Below, one piece after another: positions 43,667-55,507 of a stretch of DNA of 64,000 nt. Source of the DNA: JADJOY01 sp046331705 [NCBI: bacterium] (GTDB lineage: Bacteria > JADJOY01); NCBI GenBank assembly GCA_046331705.1, contig JAXLQJ010000017.1, forward strand, positions 1 to 64,000, written 5' to 3'. The notes under the pieces are model-generated. The model had not been told where the DNA came from and searched no databases. It saw only the letters and a program-made list of their open reading frames with translations. The number at the start of each line of letters is the position of its first letter. The stretch's first letter is position 1. A program made the position numbers and the translations under genes.

Positions 43667-45370
43667 ATGAGCGCCAGCGAGGATCCGGTGCGTTCCCGCC
43701 GCGCGCAGCGCCGCGGGTTGCCGCGGAAATGGCCGCGGCTTCGTCCCAACATCCTGCTGCTGCTCCTGGGCGTCGCGGTGACGGTGCTGCTCGCGCCGGC
43801 GCTGGTGATCGCTCAGCTGCGGCTCTACTCGGACGCGCTCGTCCACGAGACCGAGCGCAGCTTGATCGCCGAATCGGTGCAGATCGGGGAATCGTGGCGC
43901 CAGAGCTGGGCGGAGGCGCTGGGGCAGCACCTTCCCGACGAGCCGCTCATCGATCCCGAGGCCGTCGGGCCGATCGAGGAGGGCGGCGAGACGTTGCGCT
44001 CGATCCCCTACGTCAGCGGCCATCTGCCCACGCTGCTCTTCGCTCCCGTCCAGCCCGAGATCGATCTGCGCAAGGGCATCGCGCCGCGCATGCCGCCGCC
44101 CACCGGCTTCGCCGCCGACCGCAGCGGCCTCGAATGGCGGATCGGAGAGCGCTTCAGCCAGATCCTGCGCCGCGCCAAGCGCATGAACCTGAGCGGCGCG
44201 CGCATCCTCGACCGCAACGGCTGCGTGGTCGCGACCAGCGGCACGGAGCTCGGTGCCTGTTTCGATCAGCTCCCCGAGGTCCAGGCGGCGCTGCGCGGGG
44301 AATACGAGGCCGTGGCGCGGCGCCGCGACAGCGACCGCCCCGTGCCACCGCTCGGCAGCTTGCGGCGGCGTGGCAACGTGCGCGTGCACACCGCCATGCC
44401 GATCCGCTTCCACGACGAGGTCGTCGGCGTGGTGTCGATGTCGCGCACCAGCCTCGACCCGCTCGAGGCGCTGTGGCACGAGCGGCACTGGATCATGGCG
44501 GTGGGCGCGGTGACGCTCGCGGTGACGCTCGCCATGAGCTTCCTGAGCGCCCGTGCCATCGCGCGGCCGGTGCGCAAGCTCACCGCCGCCGCGCGCGAGG
44601 TCGCCCGCGGCGGCGCGCGCGGCATGCCGGTCTTCGGCAGGCTCGCTCCCGCCGAGATCGACGAGCTGAGCATCGCCATGGACCGGATGACCGAGGAGCT
44701 GGGCGCGCGCGCCGACTACGTCCGCGACTTCGCCGCCGACGTCACCCACGAGCTCAAGGCGCCGCTCACCAGCATCGGCGGGGCCGCCGAGCTGCTGCGC
44801 GACGGCTGGGCCGAGATGAGCGACGAGCAGCGCGCGCGCTTTCTCGACAACATCGCGGCCGCCACCGCGCGCTCCGAGCGGCTCGTGAGCCGGTTGCTCG
44901 AGCTGGCGCGGATCGAGAACCGGCGCTCCGCCGACGTTCCCGCGCCGCTCGAGCTGCGGCCGGTCGTGGAGCAGATCCTCGAGCCCTACGGCACGCGTGT
45001 GCGGCTCGACGTGCGCGATGCACCGGCGACGCTCGCGATCCAGCCGGAGCTACTCGCCTCCGCGCTCACGAACGTGATCGACAACGCCATCCGCTACGAC
45101 GGCGGCAAGCCCGTCGAGGTGCGCGTGTCGGGCCATGGCTCCGCGCCGAACGGCGCCAGCCCGCAGGTGCGAATCACGGTCCGCGATCACGGGCCCGGGA
45201 TCAGCGACCGCAATCAGGCGCGCATCTTCGAGCGGTTCTTCACCACCGAGCGCGACGGCGGCGGCACCGGGCTCGGGTTGGCGATCGTGAAGGCGATCGC
45301 CGACGCCCGCGGCGGCGCGGTGTCGTTCGAGACCGGCCCGCAAGGGACCACGTTCACCGTGGTGCTGTGA
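43667..45370 (+). CDS. membrane sensor histidine kinase
   Basis: A 567-residue kinase paired with the preceding regulator (stop TGA directly followed by this ATG). Two TM helices (about 28-48 and 281-300) bracket a periplasmic sensor (about 50-275) that ends with GARILDRNGCVVATSG and a repeat-like AVARRRDS segment. A HAMP region (about 300-350), HisKA with FAADVTHELKAPL (phospho-His) and an HATPase domain (NVIDNAIRYD, GTGLGLAIVKAI) complete it. The periplasmic domain resembles the ChvG/CreC style of dCACHE-like sensors. The signal is unknown. Confidence 0.9.
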   Translation: MSASEDPVRSRRAQRRGLPRKWPRLRPNILLLLLGVAVTVLLAPALVIAQLRLYSDALVHETERSLIAESVQIGESWRQSWAEALGQHLPDEPLIDPEAVGPIEEGGETLRSIPYVSGHLPTLLFAPVQPEIDLRKGIAPRMPPPTGFAADRSGLEWRIGERFSQILRRAKRMNLSGARILDRNGCVVATSGTELGACFDQLPEVQAALRGEYEAVARRRDSDRPVPPLGSLRRRGNVRVHTAMPIRFHDEVVGVVSMSRTSLDPLEALWHERHWIMAVGAVTLAVTLAMSFLSARAIARPVRKLTAAAREVARGGARGMPVFGRLAPAEIDELSIAMDRMTEELGARADYVRDFAADVTHELKAPLTSIGGAAELLRDGWAEMSDEQRARFLDNIAAATARSERLVSRLLELARIENRRSADVPAPLELRPVVEQILEPYGTRVRLDVRDAPATLAIQPELLASALTNVIDNAIRYDGGKPVEVRVSGHGSAPNGASPQVRITVRDHGPGISDRNQARIFERFFTTERDGGGTGLGLAIVKAIADARGGAVSFETGPQGTTFTVVL

Positions 45371-45454
45371 CGGGCGCCCGGCGCCGCGAGCGGGACGGTG
45401 GCCCCGCCGCCCGGCGGATCGGCCACGGGGCACGTCCGCTCGAGGCTCGCCGAG

Positions 45455-46576
45455 TCATCTCGCGAAGAGCGACAGGTACCGCCCGTAGCCCTGCTTCTCG
45501 AGCTCGTCCTTGGGGATGAATCGCAGCGACGCGCTGTTCATGCAATAGCGCATCCCGGTCGGCGCCGGACCGTCGTTGAAGACGTGGCCGAGGTGACTGT
45601 CGCCGTGCTTGCTGCGGACCTCGACGCGGCTCATGAACAGGCTCGAATCGGTGCGCGTCACGATGTTCTCGGGCGCGAGCGGCTTCACGAAGCTCGGCCA
45701 GCCGGTGCCGCTGTCGAACTTGTCCTTGGAGCTGAACAGCGGCTCGCCGCTCACCACGTCGACGTAGATCCCCTCCTCGTGGTTGTCCCAGTACTCGTTC
45801 TGAAACGGCCGCTCCGTGCCTTCCTGCTGGGTGACCTTGTACTGCAGCGGGGTGAGCTTCTTCGCCAGCTCGGCGTCGCTCGGCTTGCGGAACTCGGCCG
45901 CGTCGTCGGTCGATTTCTTCGGGATCATGAGCTCTGCATCCTTTCCCCACGTCTTCGCGATGAACGCATCGCGTCCGGATCCGTCGCGGTAGGCGTGATA
46001 GCGAACGGGGTTCTTCAGGTAGAAGTCCTGGTGGTACTCCTCGGCAGGCCAGAAGCGCTGGTAGTCCACGATCTCGGTCACGATCGGTTTCGCGAACCGC
46101 CCGCTCTTCGCGAGCGCGGCCTTCGATTCCTCGGCGAGCCGTCGCTGCTCGGCGTCGTGGACGAAGATCGCCGTGCGGTACTGCGAGCCGCGATCCACGA
46201 ACTGTCCACCCGGATCGGTCGGATCGATCTGGCGCCAGTACACCTCGAGCAGCTGCGCGTAGCCGATCTGGTCGGCGCGAAAGTGAACCTGCACCGACTC
46301 GGCATGACCGGTCGCACCGGAGCCCACCTGCTCGTACGTCGGATTGGCCTCGGCGCCGCCCGCGTAGCCCGAGATCACCGCCGTCACGCCCGCGAGCTTC
46401 TCGAACGGCGTCTCCATGCACCAGAAACAGCCGCCCGCGAACGTCGCCAGCGACTCCCCCGGCTTCGCGGGATAGCGATCGGGGTCGTTGCCCGTACGAT
46501 CACCGCCCGCGGCGCTCGTGCACGAAACCAGCACCGTCAGCAGCGCCGGCGGCCCCCACTTCCGCAACCCGAACAT
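45455..46576 (-). CDS. msrAB: bifunctional peptide methionine sulfoxide reductase MsrAB lipoprotein
   Basis: A 373-residue exported MsrA-MsrB fusion that repairs oxidised methionine in envelope proteins. A lipobox LVSC (Cys19) anchors it. MsrA (about 42-200) has GCFWCME with catalytic Cys50. MsrB (about 225-373) has the catalytic Cys345 in [11 protein letters not shown]. The MsrB part has Thr in SGTGWPSF, where resolving-Cys forms have Cys, and lacks the zinc CxxC pairs ([12 protein letters not shown]), so it belongs to the Zn-free, single-Cys class. The start is ATG 46576. Periplasmic reducing partners would be needed; a thioredoxin-like protein is encoded at 57231. Confidence 0.92.
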   Translation of the reverse strand: MFGLRKWGPPALLTVLVSCTSAAGGDRTGNDPDRYPAKPGESLATFAGGCFWCMETPFEKLAGVTAVISGYAGGAEANPTYEQVGSGATGHAESVQVHFRADQIGYAQLLEVYWRQIDPTDPGGQFVDRGSQYRTAIFVHDAEQRRLAEESKAALAKSGRFAKPIVTEIVDYQRFWPAEEYHQDFYLKNPVRYHAYRDGSGRDAFIAKTWGKDAELMIPKKSTDDAAEFRKPSDAELAKKLTPLQYKVTQQEGTERPFQNEYWDNHEEGIYVDVVSGEPLFSSKDKFDSGTGWPSFVKPLAPENIVTRTDSSLFMSRVEVRSKHGDSHLGHVFNDGPAPTGMRYCMNSASLRFIPKDELEKQGYGRYLSLFAR

Positions 46577-46603
46577 GTGCTCTCCCGATGGCAGCCGGTG
46601 TTC

Positions 46604-46628
46604 GCCCCGCCCGTTCTACGGGCGGGGC
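46604..46628 (-). terminator. perfect hairpin between diiron gene and msrAB
   Basis: A 10-bp perfect stem (gccccgcccg/cgggcggggc) with a 5-nt loop lies after the diiron gene and before msrAB. There is no T-run, so it may be a Rho-independent-like stop, a processing stop or a leader structure. Confidence 0.45.
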
Positions 46629-46747
46629 ATCCGAGCGGATGCGCCACGCGACGCCTCCACCCGGCCCCGAGACAAGGTACCCGACGGCCACGGGGTCTCG
46701 GTGTCGCGAGCGCGGCGAACGTTACAGCGCGCCCGGAACGCCGGAGA

Positions 46748-47791
46748 TCAAGCGACGGCGCGCCACGCGCGCTCGGCGGCGCGAACGGCCTGACCGCGCA
46801 CCCCCAGCATCCACGGCTTCGAGAGCGCGCTGCGCTCGGCGGCGGCGCCGCTCGCCCACAGGTTCTCGATCAACCAGCGATTCAAGAAGCGCAGCCGCTG
46901 CGGCAGCACGATCAAGCCTCGGACGCGCGGATGGCTCGCGATCTCGTCGAGCATGCGGGTCTGCTCGCGCAACGACCGTCGCAACGAATCCTGAAGGTCG
47001 ATGCCCAGCACGTCGGCATCCTTGCGGTGGTACTCGATCGAGAGCTGCATGAAGCCCATGAGCCAGAGCTGATACGCCTGGAGCTCGAGCGCCTCGCGGC
47101 GGGTGATGCGCGACAGCACCTCCGGCAGGTAGAGCTTGCCGAGCCCGACGTGGCGGGCTTCGTCGCGCCCGAAGTAGGGCATGAGATCGGCGAGCACCGG
47201 CTCCGCGCGCACCTCGGCCATCGCCTTGAAGAGGTGCACCGCGACGTGCTCGACGAAGAGCTGCATGCCGACGAGCTTCATCAGCACGGACTCGGTGCTG
47301 ATGAGCTGGACCAGCATGCTCTTCACGAACGCGTTGGGCTCGGGAAGCTGGATGTCGAGCAGTCGCAGGTAGTCGCGCATCACGTAGTAGTGACGCGCCT
47401 CGTCGAAGGTCTGGATGGTCGCGGCCATCTTCGCTTCGCTGGAATCGCGGATGCGCTCGGCCAGGAAGCTCGCGACCTCCCAAGCCGCCAGCTCGCCCCA
47501 CAAGATGATCGTGAAGACGTTGGCGATCGCCTCCTTCTTCTCGTCGCTGACGCGCACGCCGCCGTGCTTCTTGACCAGCTGCGCCAAGAGCTTCTGGCCG
47601 TCCCACGCGAGGGATTGGCCCTTGTGGTAGAGGTTCTCGAGCTTCTCGAGACGGCGGGTGCGGGCCTCGAGGTTCTCGACGGTGAGCGCTTCGAGGGGGC
47701 GCGAGTCGAGGAGGTGATCGGGAGGGAACTGGGCACGGAGGGGAATACCGAACGGCATCACACGACGCGAGACGTTGCTCACGAGCCCCAT
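46748..47791 (-). CDS. diiron ferritin-like/ribonucleotide-reductase-like protein
   Basis: A 347-residue helical protein. Iron ligands of a four-helix bundle are visible: Glu in ILWGELAAWE, TFDEARHYY (E-x-x-H), Glu in ISTESVLMKLVGMQLFVEH, and a second GRDEARHVGLG (E-x-x-H). Two E-x-x-H motifs are a diagnostic of ferritin-like oxygenases such as AurF-type enzymes. ATG 47791 has the very strong GGAGGAACGGA site; the longer frame has none. The C-terminal tail (about 300-347) is basic. The product is probably an oxygenase; the substrate is unknown. A promoter with a palindrome in its spacer precedes it. Confidence 0.82.
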   Translation of the reverse strand: MGLVSNVSRRVMPFGIPLRAQFPPDHLLDSRPLEALTVENLEARTRRLEKLENLYHKGQSLAWDGQKLLAQLVKKHGGVRVSDEKKEAIANVFTIILWGELAAWEVASFLAERIRDSSEAKMAATIQTFDEARHYYVMRDYLRLLDIQLPEPNAFVKSMLVQLISTESVLMKLVGMQLFVEHVAVHLFKAMAEVRAEPVLADLMPYFGRDEARHVGLGKLYLPEVLSRITRREALELQAYQLWLMGFMQLSIEYHRKDADVLGIDLQDSLRRSLREQTRMLDEIASHPRVRGLIVLPQRLRFLNRWLIENLWASGAAAERSALSKPWMLGVRGQAVRAAERAWRAVA

Positions 47792-47836
47792 TCCGTTCCT
47801 CCTCGATGGCGGCCGCCACCAACGCCGGCCGATTTC

Positions 47837-47866
47837 ATCTTGGCAACCGACCGGTTGCGAGGTCAA
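47837..47866 (-). promoter_or_regulatory. candidate promoter with palindromic operator (diiron gene)
   Basis: On the minus strand TTGACC (47866-47861) is followed after 18 nt by CAAGAT (47842-47837). The spacer holds the palindrome GCAACC-gacc-GGTTGC (47843-47858 in plus orientation). It has the look of a TetR-family operator. Confidence 0.45.
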
Positions 47867-47905
47867 CGAAAACGTCGCCCGCTTCCCGCGGCGCGCCGCA
47901 CCGGC

Positions 47906-48277
47906 TCACACGGGTCCGCGCGGGACGGCTCGCCCCCCGAGCGGCGCCACCAGCGCCGCCAGCGCAGCCAGCGGCACCCACCCGGGATCCGGCACCATCA
48001 CGTAGAGCCCGGCCAGCGCCGCCGCGGTCCACAGTCGCTGACCCCGCCACCCGAGGCGGCGCAGCATCACGAACGCCGCGAGCGCGCCCACGGGAAAACC
48101 GATGCGAATCGCGATCCCCCCGCGCAGCAGCACGTTGAGCGCGTCGATGAGCAACGCGTGGCGCACCAGCCGCATGCGCTCCCGCATGGCCTGATCGGGA
48201 CGCGGTCCCTCGGGCGGGAGCACCTCCGGCTCGAGCACCGGTAGATCGTCGTCGTCGCGAGCCGAGGACGGATCCAT
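47906..48277 (-). CDS. small membrane protein, function unknown
   Basis: A 123-residue protein with an acidic N-terminus (MDPSSARDDDDLP), a charged helix (about 28-38) and two or three TM helices (LLIDALNVLLRGGIAIRIG, LWTAAALAGLYVMVP, and the Ala/Leu-rich end). No family is recognised. It is upstream of the diiron gene on the same strand. The promoter of the diiron gene lies between, so co-transcription is uncertain. Confidence 0.5.
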   Translation of the reverse strand: MDPSSARDDDDLPVLEPEVLPPEGPRPDQAMRERMRLVRHALLIDALNVLLRGGIAIRIGFPVGALAAFVMLRRLGWRGQRLWTAAALAGLYVMVPDPGWVPLAALAALVAPLGGRAVPRGPV

Positions 48278-48425
48278 GCGGCTAGCGTACGTGAATCGCC
48301 CTGGATTGGAACGCGCTCGGCGCGGTTCGGTGCGGCTCGGACGGTGGCACGCGCGACTCGCGGCTGCGCCGCCGTCGCGCTCGGGCTAGAGTCTCACGCC
48401 ACTCGCACGCGGCGGACCTCCCATC

Positions 48426-50456
<2,031 letters not shown>

Positions 50457-50496
50457 GCGATCGACCCCACCCGCACCTGGCACACCCGGCGCACCG

Positions 50497-51636
50497 ATGA
50501 GCGATTTCCTCGACCACGACACCCGCGCGCGACTCTTCCCCGCCCTCGACGCTCGCTCGATCTTCCTGAACCACGCGGGCATCGCGCCGATCTCGGGCCC
50601 GGCCGCCGCGGCGCTCGAGCGCTACGCGCGGGAGGCGCAAGCGCCCACGCCCGAGGTGCTGCGCGGCTGGCTCGCCGAGAAGGCGCGCGCGCGTCGCGCC
50701 GTCGCGGACCTGATCGGCGCCGCGACCGAGGAAATCGCCTTCATGCCCAACACCACGGTGGCGGTCGCCACCATCGCCAACGGGCTGGCGCTCGGCCCGG
50801 GCGATCGCGTGATCGGCTTCGAGGGCGATTACCCGGCGAACGTGCTGCCGTGGCGACGGCTCGCGCGCCACGGCGTCGAGCACGTCCTCGCCCCCGCCCC
50901 CGACGGGCTGCCGGACCTCGCGGCGCTCGAGCGCCTCGTCGACGAGCGCACCCGCGTGGTGGCGGTGAGCACCGTGTGCTTCTGGTCAGGGGCGCGCGCG
51001 CCGCTCGGCGACATCGTCCGCATCGCGCGCCGGCACGGCGCGCTGGTGGCGGTGGACGGCGTGCAGAGCATCGGCGCGCTTTGCTTGGACGTGGGCTCCG
51101 CGGACGTCGACTTCGTGGCGTGCGGCGGCCTCAAGTGGATGCTCTCGCCCATGGGCGTCGGCTTCCTGTTCGTGCGGCGCGCGCTGCTCGATCGCCTCGA
51201 GGTCACCGAGCCCGGGGCCGACGCGAACGACCCGCCGCTGCCCTACCTCGACTACCGCGAGCGGCTGCGCGCCGACGCGGCGCGCTTCGAGGGCGGCACG
51301 CAGCCGACGGGAAACCTGTTCGCGATCGGGGCGAGCGCGCGCATGTTCCTCGACCTCGGCCGCGAGCGGATCGAGGAGGCGGTGCTGGCGAACGGCGAGC
51401 GCCTGGCGAGCGGGCTGTGCGAGCGCGGCTTCCGCGTGCTGAGCCCGCGCGACCCCGCGCTGCGCTCCGGCATCGTCGCGTTCCGCCATCGCGCGCTCGA
51501 CAACCGCACCGTGGTCGAGACGCTCGGCGCCAAGGGCGTGCGCTGCATCGAGCGCGAGGGCTGGGTGCGCTTCGCGCCCCACTTCTACCATCGCGCCGAC
51601 GAGCTCGACCGCGCCCTCGCCGCGCTACCGCCTTGA
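50497..51636 (+). CDS. PLP-dependent class V aminotransferase, isopenicillin-N-epimerase-like
   Basis: A 379-residue fold-type I PLP enzyme. Signatures: substrate-side FLNHAGIAPIS, MPNTTVAVATIANGL (PLP phosphate region), AVDGVQSIG (Asp187 to the pyridine N) and the Schiff-base lysine in ACGGLKWMLS (Lys213). The family includes cysteine desulfurases, kynureninase-like enzymes and isopenicillin-N-epimerase-like proteins; the actual reaction is unknown. Its 3' end overlaps the convergent DUF971 gene by 12 bp. Confidence 0.9.
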   Translation: MSDFLDHDTRARLFPALDARSIFLNHAGIAPISGPAAAALERYAREAQAPTPEVLRGWLAEKARARRAVADLIGAATEEIAFMPNTTVAVATIANGLALGPGDRVIGFEGDYPANVLPWRRLARHGVEHVLAPAPDGLPDLAALERLVDERTRVVAVSTVCFWSGARAPLGDIVRIARRHGALVAVDGVQSIGALCLDVGSADVDFVACGGLKWMLSPMGVGFLFVRRALLDRLEVTEPGADANDPPLPYLDYRERLRADAARFEGGTQPTGNLFAIGASARMFLDLGRERIEEAVLANGERLASGLCERGFRVLSPRDPALRSGIVAFRHRALDNRTVVETLGAKGVRCIEREGWVRFAPHFYHRADELDRALAALPP

Positions 51637-51954
51637 GCGTTCGAATTTGCACTCGGGGCACGGACAGATGTCGCGCAGGTGCTCCCAGGTGTAGATGCCG
51701 GTCGAGTGACCGTCGCTCCACTCGATCTGGATGGCGTAACGGCCCACCGGCTCGAGGCGCGTGGGCTTCACCTCGTCCGAGATGGACGCCGGGTCGAGGT
51801 TCGGCTGCCCCGTCCACTCGTCGATGCACACCGCGCAACGGCACGCGCGCCGGAGATCCGGCACGAAGTAGACGCTCTCGTGCCCATCCACCCACACGAT
51901 CTTGAGCTGCGACGGCCCGGCCTGCTCGATCGCCCGCGGCGCGATCATCGACAT
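51625..51954 (-). CDS. DUF971-family protein
   Basis: A 109-residue protein. The motif LKIVWVDGHESVYFVPDLR, then ACRCAVCIDEWTGQP and YTWEHLRDICPCPECK are hallmarks of DUF971, a beta-rich domain with cysteine clusters that probably bind Zn or Fe; some members sit with Mrp/ApbC Fe-S assembly proteins. ATG 51954 has AGGAGA 8 nt upstream. It converges with the aminotransferase, and the two genes share their ends. Confidence 0.88.
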   Translation of the reverse strand: MSMIAPRAIEQAGPSQLKIVWVDGHESVYFVPDLRRACRCAVCIDEWTGQPNLDPASISDEVKPTRLEPVGRYAIQIEWSDGHSTGIYTWEHLRDICPCPECKFERSRR

Positions 51955-52153
51955 CGACGGATCTCCTCTGGCCGCGAAAGCGGCGCGCGCAGGATGGCCG
52001 AGGGCCCGGCCGCGCCGCAAGATGCGCACGCGCGATCGCAGGATGCGCGTCGGCATCCCGAATTCACCTGAGCTTGTTCGCCGATTGTCGAAGGGCGTAT
52101 GAGAGCCGAGACGCTCGACTTCAACGCAATTCCACGGCGACGAGGTGACCAGG

Positions 52154-55100
52154 ATGGCCGGCGCGGACACGTCGCACCCGAACGAGGCTGCCGAGAAGCT
52201 GTCGAATCGCTGGAAGCTCGCCGCCGCGTTGGTGATCGTCGCGTCGCTGGCGGGAATCGCCAGGTCGGGCGCGCCCATGCGCGCGGAGCACGAGCGGGTC
52301 GCGAAGAATCACCCGGCGCCCGGCGCGCCGCGCTCGATCCTGCTGAGTGTCCAGGACGCCAACGCGCGCGTGAACGACTGGCGCGACCGCGACGTGACGC
52401 GCGTCGTGTCGTCGCTGCTGCGCCACGACGACTGCTTCGTGCTGAGCTACGCCGCGCTCGCGGCGTGCATCGGAGGACTCGTCGGGTATGGACTGCGCAA
52501 TCGGGGGCGAACGTACACGCCTCAGCTCGTGGGCCTGCCCGTGGCACTCGGGGTCACGGACCTCGCCGAGAACTTCTTGGCGCGCGCGCAGCTCGATCTC
52601 GGCTCGCCGTTGCCCGCGCTCGTGGTCCACGCGAGCGCGACCGCCACGGCGCTCAAGTACACCCTCCTCGCCATCGTCGGGATCGTGTTCGTGTGGCAGC
52701 TCGGACGCGTGCTGTTCACGCGGGCGACGTCACGCCCCGAGCTGGCGACGCCCGGCGAGGTCCGGTACGAGGAGCGGCGCTACCTGGCACGACGCCGCGG
52801 CCTCGACCCAGCGACCGATCTCCACGCGATCGTTCCCGTCGGCCTGGCGTTCTCGGGCGGCGGCATCCGATCGGCGACGTTCAATCTCGGCACCCTCCAG
52901 GCGCTCGCGAGCCATCGCCTACTCCCCCACGTCGATTACCTGAGCACGGTCTCCGGCGGCGGCTACATCGGCGGCGCGCTGTCGTCGCTGCTGTCGCTCG
53001 CGCGCGAACGAGGGAACCGCGACAAGGCCGGCAGGAACGAGCCGCGGTTCGGCACGACACCGGAACGATTTCCCTTCAACCCCGAGAAGAGCGAGCAACG
53101 CGAGCTCGAGGGATTCGACGGTGCGGACGAGCTCTCCCATCTGCGCACGCACGGCGACTTCCTGGTCGCACGTCGCAACTTCTTCTCACGGGAGCTCATG
53201 CGCGCCGTCGGCGGGGTGATCTCCGGCATCCTGATCCATCTCGCGGTCTTCACGGTCTTCCTCACGGGTGTCGCTGGCGTGCTCGTGGCACACGTGGCGT
53301 GGACGACGGGTCGAGCTCCCGCGGACCTCCTGCCCTTCTCCATTCCCACCTGCCAGACCTCCGGCGCGTGCGCGGAGGCGGAAGCCGGCCCGCAGGCGTC
53401 ATCGATCGGATCCTACGTGACCGCGCTCGCCCTGCCCGGCGCGAGCGGGGGGCGGCCAGCGCTGCTGTCGGGCGGCCTCACGGGCGCCGTCGTCGCGCTG
53501 CTGGTGTTGCTTGCGGGATTCGTGCTTCCACGCTGGCACCGGCACAAGCGACGTTCAGGTACGCGTGCGGGCGCGCACACCAACGATGCCGATGGGCGAA
53601 CCCCGGAAGAGTTGGACGAGGGAAGCTTTCTCGCGTGGCTGCTGGGAACCACGAGCGTGGCCGTGGGTCTGGTCACCTGGCGGCGCAGGCAGCAACTCGC
53701 CGAGCTGCATGCGCTCCTCGCACCGCTCGCGTTCTGCCTGGCCGGGCTCGGGGTCAGCCTGCTCGTGCACGTGCTGTTCGAAAGCTGGCGGCCACGCGAT
53801 TCCAAGCTCGGCAGGCTGCTGGGATGGCTGAGCAGCGAGCGGACGCGACGCTCTCGCATCGCCGCGACCCAAGGGTGGTTTCTCTACCTGAGCCTCGGCG
53901 CGCTGCTGCTCACGGCGCTCCCGTACGCGCTCTACCGCTGGGGCAATGCCGGTGCGCTTCCAGGCGAAGCCAAGACCGGCGGCGTGCTCGCCCTCGTGCT
54001 CACGCGATGGCTCGCAGGGCGCGGCGGCGAGAGCGGCGCGGCCGGTGGCATCGGCGGCGCGATCGGCTGGGGGCGGAAGATCGCGCGCCTGGCCGAGCCC
54101 CTGCGCAACGCGGTGCTCGGAGCGCTGGTCACGGGTCTCGTGCTGGTGGCCGTGATCGGTCTCGGGGCTGGGATCGGCGCAGTGACGCCGAATGCCGCCG
54201 CGCTCGGCCACTACGCGTTCGCGGTCGCACTGCTCGCCTTCGCCGTGTTCGGCGTGCTCGGCATCGTCGTCGACTTCAACCGCATCTCCGCCCACCACTT
54301 CTATCGGGACCGCCTCGCGGAGACGTATCTCGAGACATGGATCCGTCGCGGCGGCTCCGGCGGTCGCGCTGACGGGTTCGTCCACGGCCGCGAGCAGACG
54401 GACCTCCGGCTCGCCGAGCTGCAGGGCGGGTCGGCGGTGAGCGCCGATGCGACGGCGAACGAATCGATGATGGGCGCCCCGTATCACCTGGTCGTCACGG
54501 CGCTGAACCTGACCTCGAGCCACGACCTGTCGCGCCGCGACCGGAAATCGGATCATTTCCTGTTCACGCCGCGCTACTGCGGATCCGCGACGACCGGCTA
54601 CTTGCCGACGGACGTCTATCGCGGCGGCGAGACCAAGCTCGCCCGCGCCATCGGCATCTCGGGCGCCGCGGCCGCTCCCGGGATGGGACGCGGCACCTTC
54701 TTCGCGCAGGCGCTGGCGATGACGGTGACGAACGTCCGCCTCGGCCAGTGGATGGAGAACCCGGGCTACCGTGGCGGACGCTGTGCAGGTCGGCAGGAGA
54801 GCGGCGTGTTCTGGCCCTACTACCTGCTACGCGAGTTGCTCGGGCTCAGCGATGCGCGGCGACGGCTCGTGTACCTGAGCGACGGCGGGCACACCGGTGA
54901 CAACCTCGGCATCGTGCCGCTGCTCGAGCGACGCTGCGGGCTCATCGTCGCGTGCGACGCGGAAAGCGACCCCCGGTATCACTTCGGGTCGCTGACGAAC
55001 GCGTTGCGTCAGATCTACGTCGACGCCAACGTCAAGATCGACATCGACGTGACCGCGGCTCGCGCCGGGAGCGCAGGGCACTGCGCCGAGCACTTCGCCA

Positions 55101-55507
55101 TCGGCCGCATTCGCTACCCCGAGATTCGCAACGCCGCGGGCAAGACGACGGACCCGGCCGCCACCGGCTGGCTGCTCGTGCTCAAGGCCTCGCTCACGGG
55201 CGACGAGCTGGCGCGAATCGACATGTACAAGCAGGATCATCCAGATTTCCCGCAACACACCACGGCCGACCAGTTCTTCGACGACGACGAGTTCGAGGCC
55301 TTTCGCGAGCTCGGCTATCACATCGCCAAGCAGGTCCTCGGCGGCATGGGATCCGAGGCGTTCCAATGCGGCACTCCGGAGTGGACCAGCCATTGGGAGG
55401 CGTTCTTCGCGAAGCACGGCGGCGCGGCGGCACGAGCGACCGCTTTCGCGAATCGCTCGGACGCGAGCGCCGAGGGGCCAGCCGGTGACGCGACGCCGCC
55501 CGAGTGA
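52154..55507 (+). CDS. membrane patatin-like phospholipase with large internal insertion
   Basis: A 1117-residue protein. TM helices occur at about 22-37, 96-113 and 168-186. The patatin N-half begins VGLAFSGGGIRSATFNLGTLQAL (about 229-251; oxyanion GGGIR) with the nucleophile Ser267 in STVSGGGYIGG. Then about 640 residues intervene, with several more TM helices between roughly 355 and 790 and a soluble stretch. The catalytic Asp is in YLSDGGHTGDNLGIV (Asp910). In ordinary patatins this Ser-Asp distance is about 100-150 residues. ATG 52154 follows GAGGTG; GTG 52145 is an alternative. It is probably a lipid acyl-hydrolase embedded in a membrane; substrate unknown. Confidence 0.85.
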   Translation: MAGADTSHPNEAAEKLSNRWKLAAALVIVASLAGIARSGAPMRAEHERVAKNHPAPGAPRSILLSVQDANARVNDWRDRDVTRVVSSLLRHDDCFVLSYAALAACIGGLVGYGLRNRGRTYTPQLVGLPVALGVTDLAENFLARAQLDLGSPLPALVVHASATATALKYTLLAIVGIVFVWQLGRVLFTRATSRPELATPGEVRYEERRYLARRRGLDPATDLHAIVPVGLAFSGGGIRSATFNLGTLQALASHRLLPHVDYLSTVSGGGYIGGALSSLLSLARERGNRDKAGRNEPRFGTTPERFPFNPEKSEQRELEGFDGADELSHLRTHGDFLVARRNFFSRELMRAVGGVISGILIHLAVFTVFLTGVAGVLVAHVAWTTGRAPADLLPFSIPTCQTSGACAEAEAGPQASSIGSYVTALALPGASGGRPALLSGGLTGAVVALLVLLAGFVLPRWHRHKRRSGTRAGAHTNDADGRTPEELDEGSFLAWLLGTTSVAVGLVTWRRRQQLAELHALLAPLAFCLAGLGVSLLVHVLFESWRPRDSKLGRLLGWLSSERTRRSRIAATQGWFLYLSLGALLLTALPYALYRWGNAGALPGEAKTGGVLALVLTRWLAGRGGESGAAGGIGGAIGWGRKIARLAEPLRNAVLGALVTGLVLVAVIGLGAGIGAVTPNAAALGHYAFAVALLAFAVFGVLGIVVDFNRISAHHFYRDRLAETYLETWIRRGGSGGRADGFVHGREQTDLRLAELQGGSAVSADATANESMMGAPYHLVVTALNLTSSHDLSRRDRKSDHFLFTPRYCGSATTGYLPTDVYRGGETKLARAIGISGAAAAPGMGRGTFFAQALAMTVTNVRLGQWMENPGYRGGRCAGRQESGVFWPYYLLRELLGLSDARRRLVYLSDGGHTGDNLGIVPLLERRCGLIVACDAESDPRYHFGSLTNALRQIYVDANVKIDIDVTAARAGSAGHCAEHFAIGRIRYPEIRNAAGKTTDPAATGWLLVLKASLTGDELARIDMYKQDHPDFPQHTTADQFFDDDEFEAFRELGYHIAKQVLGGMGSEAFQCGTPEWTSHWEAFFAKHGGAAARATAFANRSDASAEGPAGDATPPE

